The translations under genes were made by a program, and so were the position numbers. This document shows positions 13,115 to 24,802 of a stretch of DNA of 64,000 bases, one piece after another. The stretch spans positions 8,742,001 through 8,806,000 of the forward strand of contig OZ199838.1 in the NCBI GenBank assembly GCA_964304625.1, given 5' to 3'. The DNA is from Kudoa neothunni (lineage: Eukaryota; Cnidaria). How positions within the stretch are numbered: position 1 is the stretch's first letter; each line of letters opens with the position of its first letter. Under the pieces are notes generated by a model, which was given only the letters and a program-made list of their open reading frames with translations, did no database searches and had not been told where the DNA came from.

Positions 13115-15564
13115 CCCTTTCGATCCCAAATTTTTTTTTTCTTTCGAAAATAATTTATCATATAGAAGTGGTGTTAAAAACGATAAATTTAAAATTTTAA
13201 TTTAAAAAGAGTTTTCCATGTTCCAATTCGTCACACTTTTGGTCTTGTTCACTACAGTGAACAACGGGCTCCAACGGTAACAAAAACACAAAATTTTTAA
13301 ATGAGAAAAAAATAAATTTTATTAATAACTAATTAGTTTATTTTACATGGAAATCATAAAACCAGTTCCTTCCTTTAACAATGCAACAAGTTGCATACAT
13401 TTTACACATGCGAACTGTGAGTTCCTTTTACATAGACGGCACCTATTTTTTTACTTATTCATCGTAGGGTAATGACCAACATTGTCAAATCTAATAGAAT
13501 CTGATAGTACATTATTTTTTTGACGTTGTTGGCAATAAATGACATCATAATCTTCACACACATCCAGACTTGGTCGACCTCGCTTTGATATTACTACCCG
13601 TTTTTTATAACAGATGAGTGATTCGCATATGGATTCTGTAAATGATAACAAGTCTTTCATTTCCTTTCCGGGCGTCTTTCGTATGACATAGTTTCTGTGA
13701 TATAGCAGCCATGAATTAATAATGGCTGTATTTAGACCCCAAATGAAAATTTTCACGTCAAACGTTAAAGATTTATGCTCTAATATATACAATGCCATCG
13801 GCATATCTGATAGATCGACATCCCCCATGTTTTTGTTATATTCAGAAACAACATTAGGACACTCAACATTAACTATTCGTTTGGGACGTTTATCAAATCT
13901 CCTTACCCTGAGACTGGGTTCCAAAGAAGAATACGTTGGGGGAAATATAACTACTGAGCCATCACACCATTGAGATAACACAATACCTTGATGAAGATCT
14001 TGCGCTCTTCATACACTCCACGACCATTTTTCTCGAATATCTTTGCGGGAGTTAAAGAGAAATTTTTTATTCTATTTCTTCGAATTGTACCAACTGAGTA
14101 AATATTTCGGGTTTTTAAAAATACTTGTAGTGAGGTAGGAGTAAAGTAGTTGTCAAAATAGAGGAAATATGTATTTGAAGTTGGAAGAGTTTCGGATAGT
14201 TTAACAACGAAGTCTCCTGAGTTTAGACCATATTTTTGCGCAACCGTAGGTCTTTTTCCATCATAAATGTGAAAGTCATACACGATGCCACCAACATCGC
14301 ATCTAGCAAAAATTTTAAGGCCCCACTTTGAAGGTTTCTTCGGGAGGTATTGCCTTGCCTTCCATTTTCCTTGAAAAGGAATTATTTGCTCGTCGTCAAT
14401 TGAATTGCGTACTTCTGTGGTTATTTTTAAGCATGCCATCCTGAGGTGCTCAAGAAAAGGTCTAATTTTCGTGAAACGATCGAAAGTGGGCGAGTTTTGA
14501 TTTGTTATAAGAACTTCGTTATTACTAAAATGTAAAAATTTGAGGATTTGCTGGAAACGAATTCTGGAGAAAGTATTTGAAACAGGGGGATAATTCAGGA
14601 ATTTACTCCAATAGCAGCGGTAACGAGGCACCCTAACGATGCCCATCAAAATAAGAACGCCGAGAAACTTTTGAATTTCTTCAATATGTGTACGGAAAGT
14701 CGATCCAAATTGAGTGGAATAGATATTTGATTGCGATACTATTAGTTCCATTAGTTCATTGCCAAAGAAGAAATTAAAGTAGTCTACTGGTTCACGAAAA
14801 CCGTCAAGTTCTTCAAAATTTTCATCTGTGGTTACATTTTCAGGTCGTTTAATCCAGGGCCCTTCATTAATCCATTTGACAACTGTTTCTTCTTCCACAG
14901 CAGCCGATTCATCTGACGAGCTAGTAGAGAATTCCTCAACATTTTCGGTTTTTATTGGATCAAATTCATCATCGGAATACACATCAATATCTGAAATAAC
15001 AGAATCTGGAAGAACTATAACTTCCACTTGTATTTTTCGACTGTTTGACCTTGTTGCTCTGAAACCGTGATCCATTATAATCCGAAATTTTAGTTCCGTT
15101 GGAGCCCGTTGTTCATCGTAGTGAACACATGCTTTTAAAGCTGTTGTAGCGGGCACGCGAATAAAGACAATGTGAGAAAACAACAATCTGGTCGCCAGAG
15201 AACCCGGACTTTGCCGAGGGGGGCCACACTGTGTACATTTGTTTACCAATTGTATCAATGTGAATATTTGATAAAATAAGCTAACCATAATTATCTACAA
15301 TATATATTTATTTGTTTTATTTATAAAATGAAACATACTTTTATCGACAGAATAAGATTGCAATTTTTTAATCCGTATTTAGTAAAAAGTATTGTTCAAT
15401 AACAAATTTTTCATTCTTAAATATGATATAAATTAAAAATATTAACAATCTTAATACTAAAATCTTCAGTTTAGTTTACTTTTGGTTTTCTATATAAGTA
15501 TATTCAATACGTGGTAGCCAAAATAATGGTTTGTTCACTACAGTGAACAATGGGACCGAAAGGG
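13115..15564 (-). mobile_element. piggyBac PB3
   Basis: 2450 bp flanked by TTAA at 13111-13114, shared with PB2, and 15565-15568. Terminal repeats are CCCTTTCGATCCCA and, reversed, CCCTTTCGGTCCCA. The palindrome GTTCACTACAGTGAAC occurs at 13247-13262 and 15533-15548, the latter ending 16 nt from the tip. The sequence to its right is BEL internal DNA, so PB2 and PB3 sit in tandem in one BEL target. Confidence 0.9.
13362..15075 (-). pseudogene. piggyBac transposase of PB3, one frameshift and one nonsense codon
   Basis: Likely start MDHGFRATRSN at 15075; the frame upstream of this reads through the terminal region. Catalytic Asp residues are present in SIDDEQIIPFQGKW, YFDNYFTPTSL and GDVDLSDM. 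One frameshift lies near 13970-13985. A TAA at 13451-13453 then separates the body from an in-frame cysteine-rich tail (RCRLCKRNSQFACVKC). So only two lesions separate this copy from a complete frame, suggesting fairly recent death. N-terminal residues are acidic and Ser-rich, as in related transposases. Confidence 0.88.
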
Positions 15565-15568
15565 TTAA

Positions 15569-18500
15569 TGGAAAGTGCGAAAGCTGATGAGGTGGATTTG
15601 GTGGTTACTATTGAAAACTTTAAAGACTCTATGAATAAAATTCCTAATGAGAACCCCAACGAAGCGATGATTATCCTAGAAAATTATGGAAACTTAATGG
15701 AGGCCGCGAAAAAGTTATAAACAAAAGTCCAAATAAACAAAAGTGCGATTAGAGGAGACTATCGTGAAGCAGGTAACTACGTAAACATGGATGATGATGA
15801 TGATGATGATGATACACCAACTTATTGACACAAACAAGGTAATATTCATTTGCCCAAAATAGAATTACCAAAGTTTGATGGCAATTTAATTGATTGGCCG
15901 CCATTTTGGGATTCTTTCTCATATGCCGTTGATGAAAATGTTAATCTTCCAAATGTTTTAAAATTAACCTACTTGAACGGATTATTATATGGAGACACTG
16001 AAAAAGCCATTGAGGGCCTAAAAATAACGTCTGCCAATTATGAAGAAGCTATAGCAATATTAAAAAATAAATACAGCGATTGCTATCTAATTAAAGAGCT
16101 TCATTATCAGCGCTTACATGAATTGAAACAAACAACCGGCCTACGTGGATTAACTAATGTTTTTGAATCAATTAACCTCCACGTGAGAGCTTTAAACGCA
16201 CTTGGCGAAGAAACGGAAAATCAGCGGTTGGCTAGCTTAATAATAACGAAACTCCCTGATGGTGTGAAAACTAAAATCAGAGAAAAACTTCCGAACCAAG
16301 AATTAAGCGTCCAAACGATAATGAATGAACTTGATTTATTCTTAAAGGTAAGGCAGGATTTGGCGATTGATGAAAACAAAGTGCAGTGTTCGAAAAGAGA
16401 ATTAGTTGCTAATAAACAAACAACTAATAGCGGGCAGGAAAAGTGCATTTATTGCAATGGAAATCATTTTTGCAATGAAAGTACGAATTGCAAAACAATT
16501 GAAGAAAGGAGCTCTAAATTGGGGAAACGATGTTATTTTTGCAACGAAAAACATAAACATCATTCATCCATATGTCCCACGAAATATCCTGTAAACAACA
16601 TGCCTGCGGAGTCAACATCCCTATTATCTGATGATCATGTTACAAAACTACCAATCATTAAAACTGAATTAAAAAATCCTAAGACTGGTAGAAGAGAGTG
16701 GGTAAACGCTCTGTTTGATAGTGGAAGTCACAGCACGTTTGTTACGAATGATATTACAAAAAGGCTAGGACTTAAGCTCAAGCATGTTGAAGACTTAAAG
16801 ATGGGTACCTTTGGAAATCATAGGAAACAGATTGTCAAATCTTCCAAAATTGAATTTTTCATAATAACCCAAGAAGGAGAAAAATTAATCATAGCTAACG
16901 CTATCCCTCAAATAACAACTTCTATTACTGAGGTAAATCTCCCGGATGACATCAAAACTAAGATACAACAGATTGGTGATATAAACTGGATACCAGGATC
17001 TAAACTGGAAATACACTTACTTATTGGATTGGATTACTTCTGGGACCTAGTCGTGAAACCCAAATATAAGCTGGATGAGGGTTTGTACCTAGTTGAATCC
17101 ACAGCGGGGAATATTATTTGTGGAAGATTTAAGCCAAATGATCCCTTTTGCAAAACAGAACATTCACTCCTATCGACATCTAATGATGAATATAATTATC
17201 AGGTGAAGTTTCACAAGGATACTCCAGAGAGAAATTTAGAATTTATTATGGTCGTTAGAAAGTATGGGCTTCGCGAAGAAAGTCGTATTACGGAAGATGA
17301 TATTGCTTTAAATATTTACAATAAAAACATAGAGAAAATTGGAAAACGATATAAATTGACTCGGCTTTGGAAGATTGACTCCAGTTTATTACTTAATAAT
17401 TATGGCTTGGCTTTTGGCCGATTGAAATCATTGATCAAGAGAATTAAAAGTAATCCATCAAATATTCTTCAAACATATCAAAGTACCATCGAATCACAAT
17501 TAGAAAATAAAATAATTGAGTGTGTCAAAGATGGTGACACATACAATAATGTCTATTATTTACCACATCATTACATTCAATCTCACATGGATAATTCAAA
17601 GTTCAGAATAGTATTTTATGCCTCCGCAAAAATAAATAAAAATATATACTGCCTAAATGATTGTTTGTATCGTGGTCCCTTGATGATGCAAGACTTGTGT
17701 GGCTTATTAAGATTTCGCCTTAAGAAAGTAGCTTTAACCGCAGACATCGAGAAAGCATATCATCAGTTAATGCTTGATGAGAATGACCATGATGTAACCA
17801 GATTTCTTTGGCTAAAGGATTGGAACAGGGAAGTTTGTTCGGAAAATATTGCAATATACAGGTTTTGTCGTGTTCCATTTGGAATTGTATCTGCTCCATT
17901 TTTACTTGGTGCAACCATCAATTATCACCTATCCCAAAGTTCTGACGAGGCGCTGAGGAAACTTCCAAGTTGCATATACGTTGATAATTTGATATGCTGC
18001 TTTAATGACGAAAGAGAAGCCATAGATCTGTACGTGAAATCGAAAAGGGTCTTTGATGAAGCATCGATGAATATGAGATGCTGGAATCCATGTTTATTAA
18101 AAAAGACGTTGACCCATCACCGTCAGTAAACGTATTGGGATTGATCTGGAATGTGGAAAAGGACCTAATTCAGTTAAAAGGTCATTTGAAACAATCTTCA
18201 ACATTCATAACAAATAAAAGACAGATTGCAGAAACTCTCGGGAGGTTATATGATCCATTAGGTTACGTATCTCCTGTGACTTTAAAGGCAAAATTATATT
18301 TGCAAGGTCTTTGGAAATTCGATTTTAAATGGCATGAGTCATTGCCTAGTAAATATTGTGAAGATTGGTTTTCGATAACAAAGGAACTAGAGAAAGCATC
18401 CAATATCAAGATCCCAAGGGCACTTATGCGACATGATCCGAATAGATGTAACAACAAATGCCTGTTGTGCTTTTGTGATGCATCAAAGTCAGCATATGCC

Positions 18501-19083
18501 TGCGCGATTTATCTTCTAACTGATCATGATGGAATCAAAACATGCAATCTTATATTTTCTAAAACAAGACTAGCACCTTTGAAAGAGCTGTCTATTCCTC
18601 GACTTGAATTAATGGGAGTTACTCTAGGAATCAGAATGATGAAGTTTGTGACAAATCAATTGGATTATGAGATCGATCGTTTCTACGTTGTGGCAGACGC
18701 TAAATGTATTCTGTATTGGCTTAATTCCAAAAAGCAATTGCCCCGATTTGTACAAAATCGGATAAAAGAAATAAAATCTAATCATAATTATAATTTCAGA
18801 CATGTATCTTCTTTAAATAATCCAGCGGACTTGACAACTCGAGGATGTCCTGTGGATGAAATAATTACAAATCGATTGTGGTGGCATGGTCCTCAATTCC
18901 TAATGTCAGCCAAAGAAGATTGGCTCTTGAATACATTGTCTAAGCAGGAAATGACTGAAGAACCTGAAGTTATCAGAAATTCTGAAGATAACATCATAGC
19001 AGCAATAGTCCAGCTACCGGATCACACATATATCCGAAGATCTATAAAATTTCTGTCAAAGTTGGAGATCTCCGCAGAGGAAG
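15569..19083 (+). pseudogene. BEL/Pao gag-pol, truncated (no integrase)
   Basis: After a leader frame that continues across the piggyBac insertion, the main frame starts near 15850 (MPKIELPKFDG). Order: DUF1759-type gag (about residues 1-180); a Cys/His region (CIYCNGNHFCNES, CYFCNEKHKHHSSICP); protease with LFDSGSHSTF; reverse transcriptase with TADIEKAYHQL, RVPFGIVSAPF and YVDN at the active site; after a frameshift between 18078 and 18129, a Pao-type RNase H region (LCFCDASKSAYACAIYL, VVADAKCILYWLNSK). Coding stops where the 3' LTR begins, and no integrase zinc or DDE motif is present. The leader also contains stops and an Asp-rich microsatellite at about 15788. Confidence 0.88.
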
Positions 19084-19207
19084 TGTCGTGACCGATTATT
19101 TAGTTATTTATTTATCTACTGTGTACGCAGTAGGCGGAATTTAAAAATTGTTCAATTGATGTTTCTCTCAGCAGCAAATTATATTTAGAAACAAACTAAT
19201 AACTACA
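19084..19207 (+). repeat. BEL 3' LTR
   Basis: 124 bp, TGTCGTGACC to AATAACTACA, followed by the target duplication CCATC (19208-19212). It differs from the 5' LTR by a handful of substitutions, which gives a rough relative age for the BEL insertion. Confidence 0.9.
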
Positions 19208-19360
19208 CCATCTAATAAATGTTTGTGGATGATGTTTACATTTAATGCGGCTTATTTGCGGCTCAAAATATAGACTAAGAAGTTAAGTTGATTAATATTT
19301 TAATTCTAAAAAATTAAATTAGAACAACATAATCAGTCGAAATCGGACTTAAAATCTATA

Positions 19361-21403
19361 TCTATATTATATATAATAAAGTTCTTATGTCAGTGTGTGT
19401 GTGTCAGTTCGCAGCAGTACGCATGTGCCACGGAGAAACTTTCTTGAAATATAACTGTAAGTTTGTATTTGAATAGATAAAACCATTAATAAAGATCGAT
19501 CATTTACCTAGAAGTATAAATATAGTCAATAACGCAGTCCGAAGTAAGGCATTTTCTGGTTGTCTTCACAAATAGCAGATTAAAAAATACCTGCATAATA
19601 TTGATATTTATTTACTTCTGGTTGATAAACAATTAAAATGAAATTTTACTCATTATATAGAAAAAGAGTTTCTTAATTGTGGTATAGAATGTTTTAAACA
19701 TTTTACATATGCCTGTTCGGAGTACTTTTAAGACAAATAAAACTATTAACGTCACATTTACAAGAGTTGCCGCATTTCCCTTAAAATTTGAAGTGTAAAC
19801 AAGTTATTTGATATGTGTTTTCTCTTTTCGAGCGTTATGGATATAATTAAGAAAAAGAGATTATGATCATTTTAAATAAAACACATAATTTGAGATAACA
19901 AGTTGTTGTCACGTTGGAATAATTTGAGTCTCTATACGTATACTAAAAACGATATGAAGTGTGTGTAGAGCTTTTAAATATTAAAATTTTTCTAATAACT
20001 TCTTATATTAAAGTTTTGCTCCATTTAAATTCCTGAGATGTGAACATTTCTTTTTATCGAATATATCGATTGAGGTTGAAACTATATTCGTCTTTTCGAT
20101 AAGTTTTTACTCATTTTTTGATTTTCCTAAACTTTCTTGAAAAATAACTGGAATCACTAATTCGATAAGTTTCTATATTTTATGAAACAATTTTTTAAAT
20201 AATGTTTAAGTTCTTAGTTACCTAATTATTCCCTATCCCCAAACCTTAAGATTAATATTCAAATCAATATACTGTTTTATTTAGGCTCGCATTAATTCAT
20301 TATGATATAAAGATGCATAAAATATGCGACACCGCATTCTATATGTAATTTAAGAATTTATATTCACGATTACTTTTGCACAAAATACGGTCCCTTCTCA
20401 ATACGTGTCATGTAAATTAATAAGAAATTATGGGTCTATTCAATCTAACCGATATTTTCACAAAGTTTTCGTTAATCTACGAATAGTTCAATACGAAGGA
20501 ATTTGTTTAGAGCAATCAAAAAGTACGTTATTTTTTAAAAGGGTGCATTCCTTCAAGAAAACCAGTTGATGTTTAAGCATTACTGTAATTTTTCAAACCA
20601 AAAACACCTTTACATTTTTGATTTAATCGTATTTTGTTAATTAAATGTGTATATTTTTGAATCAATAAGTATTCTTGATAAAAAGCAAGGTTGGATTTAT
20701 TTATAAATCGGGAAATTTTGTTACAATAATGAATACGTAAGTTACCGCTCAAAGCTTTTTAAAACATCGTTGGCATCATTATAAAATTGCGAAAAAAGGA
20801 GTAACAATTAATATTTTTGTTTCTGACGCACCTTGGGTTGATTTTATTTTTTTATCGTTTGTAGACTAATAATAAATTTTATAACTAGAAGGATTAATTT
20901 TTATCGCATAATTTTGAAAAGAATTGAAAGTCCTATTTAAGTTACTCAATGGTTTTGTTTCATAAATAACTGAACTTTAATCGCTAGTTACATTTCTCTT
21001 AAAATTAAGGTCATCATAGGTTTGGTCAATAATTTGTAAAATAAACTTAAAAAATACTCAATTATTTCTCTCCATACCTCTATTAATATTTGAATGGAAA
21101 GTGTGCGCATATTTTCGTTTATCTAAGTCATCACATTGCAAAAATGATGATAAGCTTTAAAATGCATAAATTAAAGTAGAAAAATAAAATTTACAGGGTT
21201 TAAAGTGCTAATTAGATTAACTCTTCTGTAAAATTTCTCCATTCAAAAATAAAATTAAAGTTAAAATTTTCCATCACACTGTACCAGGCAAAACTGGGCA
21301 TTAGCTCTATTTACATAAAAATCAAAAAGGCTTTAATCTGCGCCAGGTGTTAGCCTACTTGGCTGGGCAAGGAAGCCTTCGCATAGCGGGGTTTTTGCGC
21401 TAG
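19361..21403 (+). mobile_element. Non-autonomous Helitron, copy A
   Basis: Begins TCTATATTATATATAATAAAG followed by a TGTGTG run, and ends with a hairpin-prone GC-rich segment (GGAAGCCTTCGCATAGCGGG) before CTAG at 21400-21403. The base before is A and the base after is T, the A|T target expected of Helitrons. There is no target duplication and no RepHel gene. The same sequence recurs at 34.1-35.1 kb (same strand) and 45.2-47.5 kb (inverted). Short open frames inside it are not supported as genes. Confidence 0.75.
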
Positions 21404-21956
21404 TTCTCAATATTTTGTATGGTGTATCGATTTAATATGATAACAGCTCAACATAATCATCGTCAACAAATTAATTGAAATAACCAGTAGGGTGAAGAAA
21501 ATGAGCTAATTTTTCAGTTCCATTATTGGTGTCGCATAATCCCTCTATTAAATTTAGACCTATACCAAGTTACTTTCGGTATCATTGCATTACAACCCTT
21601 TAATCCAATGCTATACTTTTATTGGATATCAGTGCCAATTTCATTTTCGGAACCACTGAACGATGAGCATCCTTTGGCATCCGAAAATTCATTCATTATT
21701 GACGATATAACGTTGTATCGACTATAGAATGTGTATCTAGTTGAGATCTAATGACATTAAGACGCACAGTAATATTTGAAACTCATATTCCAGTTTAATT
21801 ATAGCCATTACCAACATCATAATCCATTGTGATTGGTTCTAAATCGAACCGTGTGTTCCCATTTTTCTGCCTAGTGACACACGTTGAAATAATATTATTT
21901 CAGATTTAAATAAGTTTTTTCAAATAAAAATATGTGAATTTAATTAGTATCGATAT
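21404..21956. other. Intergenic, nothing recognised
   Basis: AT-rich sequence between Helitron A and a short hAT element. I saw no coding frame or repeat boundary. Confidence 0.35.
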
Positions 21957-21964
21957 ATTATAAC

Positions 21965-22442
21965 TAGGGATCGTAGTTTTCGATTAAAATTCATTTTAGT
22001 CGTGGAATTTTTAAAAAAGTTTCGACGTTTATTTTCCGGAAAAATTCGAAATCTCCCAAAAAAATCGAAATGGGTAGTAACCGGAGAGAAATTGATAGGT
22101 TTCTTGTTGAATAGATCGACACAGAGAAAGTGGAAAAGGAATTCGCTTGCAAATATTGCAACATGGAATTATCCCTACAAGAAAATAAAATAAAAGAAAC
22201 ATTGTTAAAAAGCACTTCAAGACCCTTCTCTACTTCCTATTTTTGTAGAGACAAAAAATAGAAAAATTACGAAAAATTTGATTTCTGTTATTGTTCTCGA
22301 CGTTCTTCCGCTATCGCTATTTGATAAGAAAAGTTTTTTGTGGGGAGCTCTTTTCAAATTTTTTTAAATTTGGAATGTTTAAACATTCACAGATGCGTAA
22401 TACTGAATCAACCAAAATAAACGTCGAAAACTACAACCCCTA
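21965..22442 (+). mobile_element. Short hAT-type element with 8-bp target duplication
   Basis: 478 bp flanked by ATTATAAC at 21957-21964 and 22443-22450. The ends are inverted repeats: TAGGGATCGTAGTTTTCGA and, reversed, TAGGGGTTGTAGTTTTCGA. Inside, a plus frame has a BED-finger-like CKYC pair (EFACKYCNMELSL), suggesting an internally deleted copy that kept the N-terminal DNA-binding part of a hAT transposase. Confidence 0.8.
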
Positions 22443-22669
22443 ATTATAACTTAATAAATTTTCCTTCAATCTAAATAAAGCGAATCTGTATACATACATA
22501 TGAATACATTACTTTCATGACTAACGTGGTAGAGGAAATCAAACATTTTTAGTACAATATAATAAACGAAAATTTCTTAAAAATATAAAATATTAGTTTT
22601 GTTTACTTCTTGTTATAATAAAATTATTTATTTATATCAACTCCGAGAAAATAATTAAATGGTCATTTT

Positions 22670-24635
22670 AGGAAAGAATAACTAAGTGTCCATTATACCT
22701 CATCATGGGCATGCAGAGGTTACGAAAGAATCTTCAAATTATAGAATATCAAAATATAATTTTTATTTTAACTTTCTGAGCGCTTCAAAATTGACTATAC
22801 ACTTAATGATTTTGGGGTCTATTATACCTCACTTTATTATTTAATATTATGAATTTAAATAATTTTTAAAACTTCGTCACATAAAAATAAAAAATTCTAT
22901 TGATAAAATCGTACAACATGGGCAAAAAAACATACCAGACGAAGTTTTCCGATACTGTACGAAGAATGTTAAGGGCTATATTCTTGTTTAGTAAGTTTTT
23001 ACGAAGTATTATTTAAGAATAACTTTTGAAAATATTGAAAATAATATGTTATGAATTATCTCATATATAGTTAATTAAATTAAAACTTTACGGCACAGAA
23101 AAATAGTTATCAACAAAATGGACTAAAAATGTCTCCAACGTTCAACATAAACGTATATATCAATGTATAAGTTAACCTTTGTTTTCTGTGATCTTCCCTA
23201 TTATTATCTATAATTTTTAAGGAACGATAGTATCGTTATTTATATCAGATCTACAATAAAATCGATGCTCTGACTCTAATTAACAATTTATTACGTATGT
23301 CAAAACAGAAATCTCATTCCGCAAAAATATGAAAATTATAACGTAATCCGGACATTTATTTGTGTCCAATGAACTGTTAAAACAGGAACGTTCGGAATGT
23401 TCTTCGCAGCAATGTTTCTTACGTACAACACATATGCATTGTCTTAGGATCACTGTTCCTTGGGCTTACAGCACATTGTTTCGGGATTTTTTGGAACAAT
23501 ATTGGTGTTATTTGGATTTTCTGCTCTTAATTTAATTGAGAATTTAGCGCCAAGGAACTGCTGAAGGAACAGAATGTACTAGCTAAATTCTCTAAAAATT
23601 GGGCTCTTTTGATTTTTCCATGATTAAATATGATTTTGTACCAGCAAAACGCGTTTAAGAGATTTATGTCGATATTATATAAAATAACTCCTAGCCTGCA
23701 TATGTCATATTTTTGTAAGTTAGTGAAAGTGAAAATACGATCTATCGTATCAATAACTCATTTAATCTTGTTATAATAATTGATGCAACCTGGCTTCTTT
23801 TTTTCATTGTTCAATATATTTGTATAAGCTATTGAATTGGCTAAAAATAATAAGTCCTTATTATTTTAGGGACTAAAGAGGCTAGAATTTTCTTTTCATT
23901 AAACAGAAAAAGTGTGCTAAACGACTCCATTGTTTTATTTTTTTTCATTATACCGGAACATTCCTCTCATTAGCTCTAAGTATTCTAACCACGGTAAGAA
24001 CCATTTTCAATAACTGAAAGCTCTTTGCAACAATGATTATAATAATGAACGTTAAGCTTATTGGCGTTACACGGAACATTTCTGTAAACATTACCATCCA
24101 AAAATATGTCCGAAATGCGTTATATGAGAGATTCTCTGAGTTGTAACATTCGTAAGGCTAGAGACCTTACGTAAACAGCTTCCTTTTAGTATTTTGGAGG
24201 TTTTTAAAACTTCTGCAGCCCAGATAAGGTTATTGTCATCATATTCAGATAAATCAGTAGCAGAATCAATAAAGTCAGACGAATCAATGATTTCATTGAA
24301 GTCGGAATTATGATCAGTGGCATATATTTCGTTAAAGGGCTCCATAAAGACAAATTTCCGTAATAAGCGAGGTTCGTGTATAATCGTATAAACTCACTGG
24401 TAAGTATATCTCATTTTTCTCTTTATTTTGTCTACAGATTTTGCTAATATTCTCAATTCCATTTTATTATAATCTTATACACAAAATGACGATTCAACAC
24501 TTCTTTGGTAGGGATACAGTGTAAGAGATATTATAAGAATAGACCGGGTTTTTGAAATTTTAGATAATTGAAAGGGGCAAAAACTAATCTTTAATATGGC
24601 TTGGGGTCTAATAGACCCCAAAAGCACTCGGGGGA
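22670..24635 (-). mobile_element. piggyBac PB6, heavily decayed
   Basis: The right tip is clear: GGGGTCTAATAGACCCC, then AAAAGCACTCGGGGGA, then TTAA at 24636-24639. The left boundary is approximate; similar degraded blocks occur near 22690 and 22814-22830. Minus-strand coding relics in order: acidic N-terminus at 24345-24091 (MEPFNEIYATDHNSDF), then a segment near 23770-23570 with LLNAFCWYKIIF, typical of the region after the last catalytic block, and a cysteine-rich tail near 23440-23350 (VRKKHCCEEHS). The central catalytic core is largely lost. Confidence 0.7.
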
Positions 24636-24802
24636 TTAAAAGCATAAAAACATCAAGAATAATAATGTTAAACGTTACGTTATATAAATTAATAATAAGT
24701 TGAATAATAGATATTTATTGTGAAACCAATTTCATCTCATCTATAGAGATCTCCAAAAGGATTGTGAGAGCGATTACCAACTGAATTATTGAATTTTCCA
24801 AA

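Larger units (their letters stand above)
7568..19207 (+). mobile_element. BEL/Pao LTR retrotransposon interrupted by nested piggyBac elements
   Basis: The element has two 124-bp LTRs (7568-7691 and 19084-19207), both TG...CA, flanked by the direct repeat CCATC. A primer-binding-like TGGCAACG follows the 5' LTR. Its own internal sequence is 7692-7808 plus 15569-19083. The rest (7809-15564) is piggyBac DNA inserted at a TTAA. Across that insertion the leader frame reads on without a break (RAKKLAQ then LMESAKADEV). The internal region carries DUF1759-type gag, a zinc-knuckle region, protease, reverse transcriptase and RNase H, but the 3' LTR begins right after the RNase H region, so the integrase is missing. 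Not autonomous. Confidence 0.9.
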
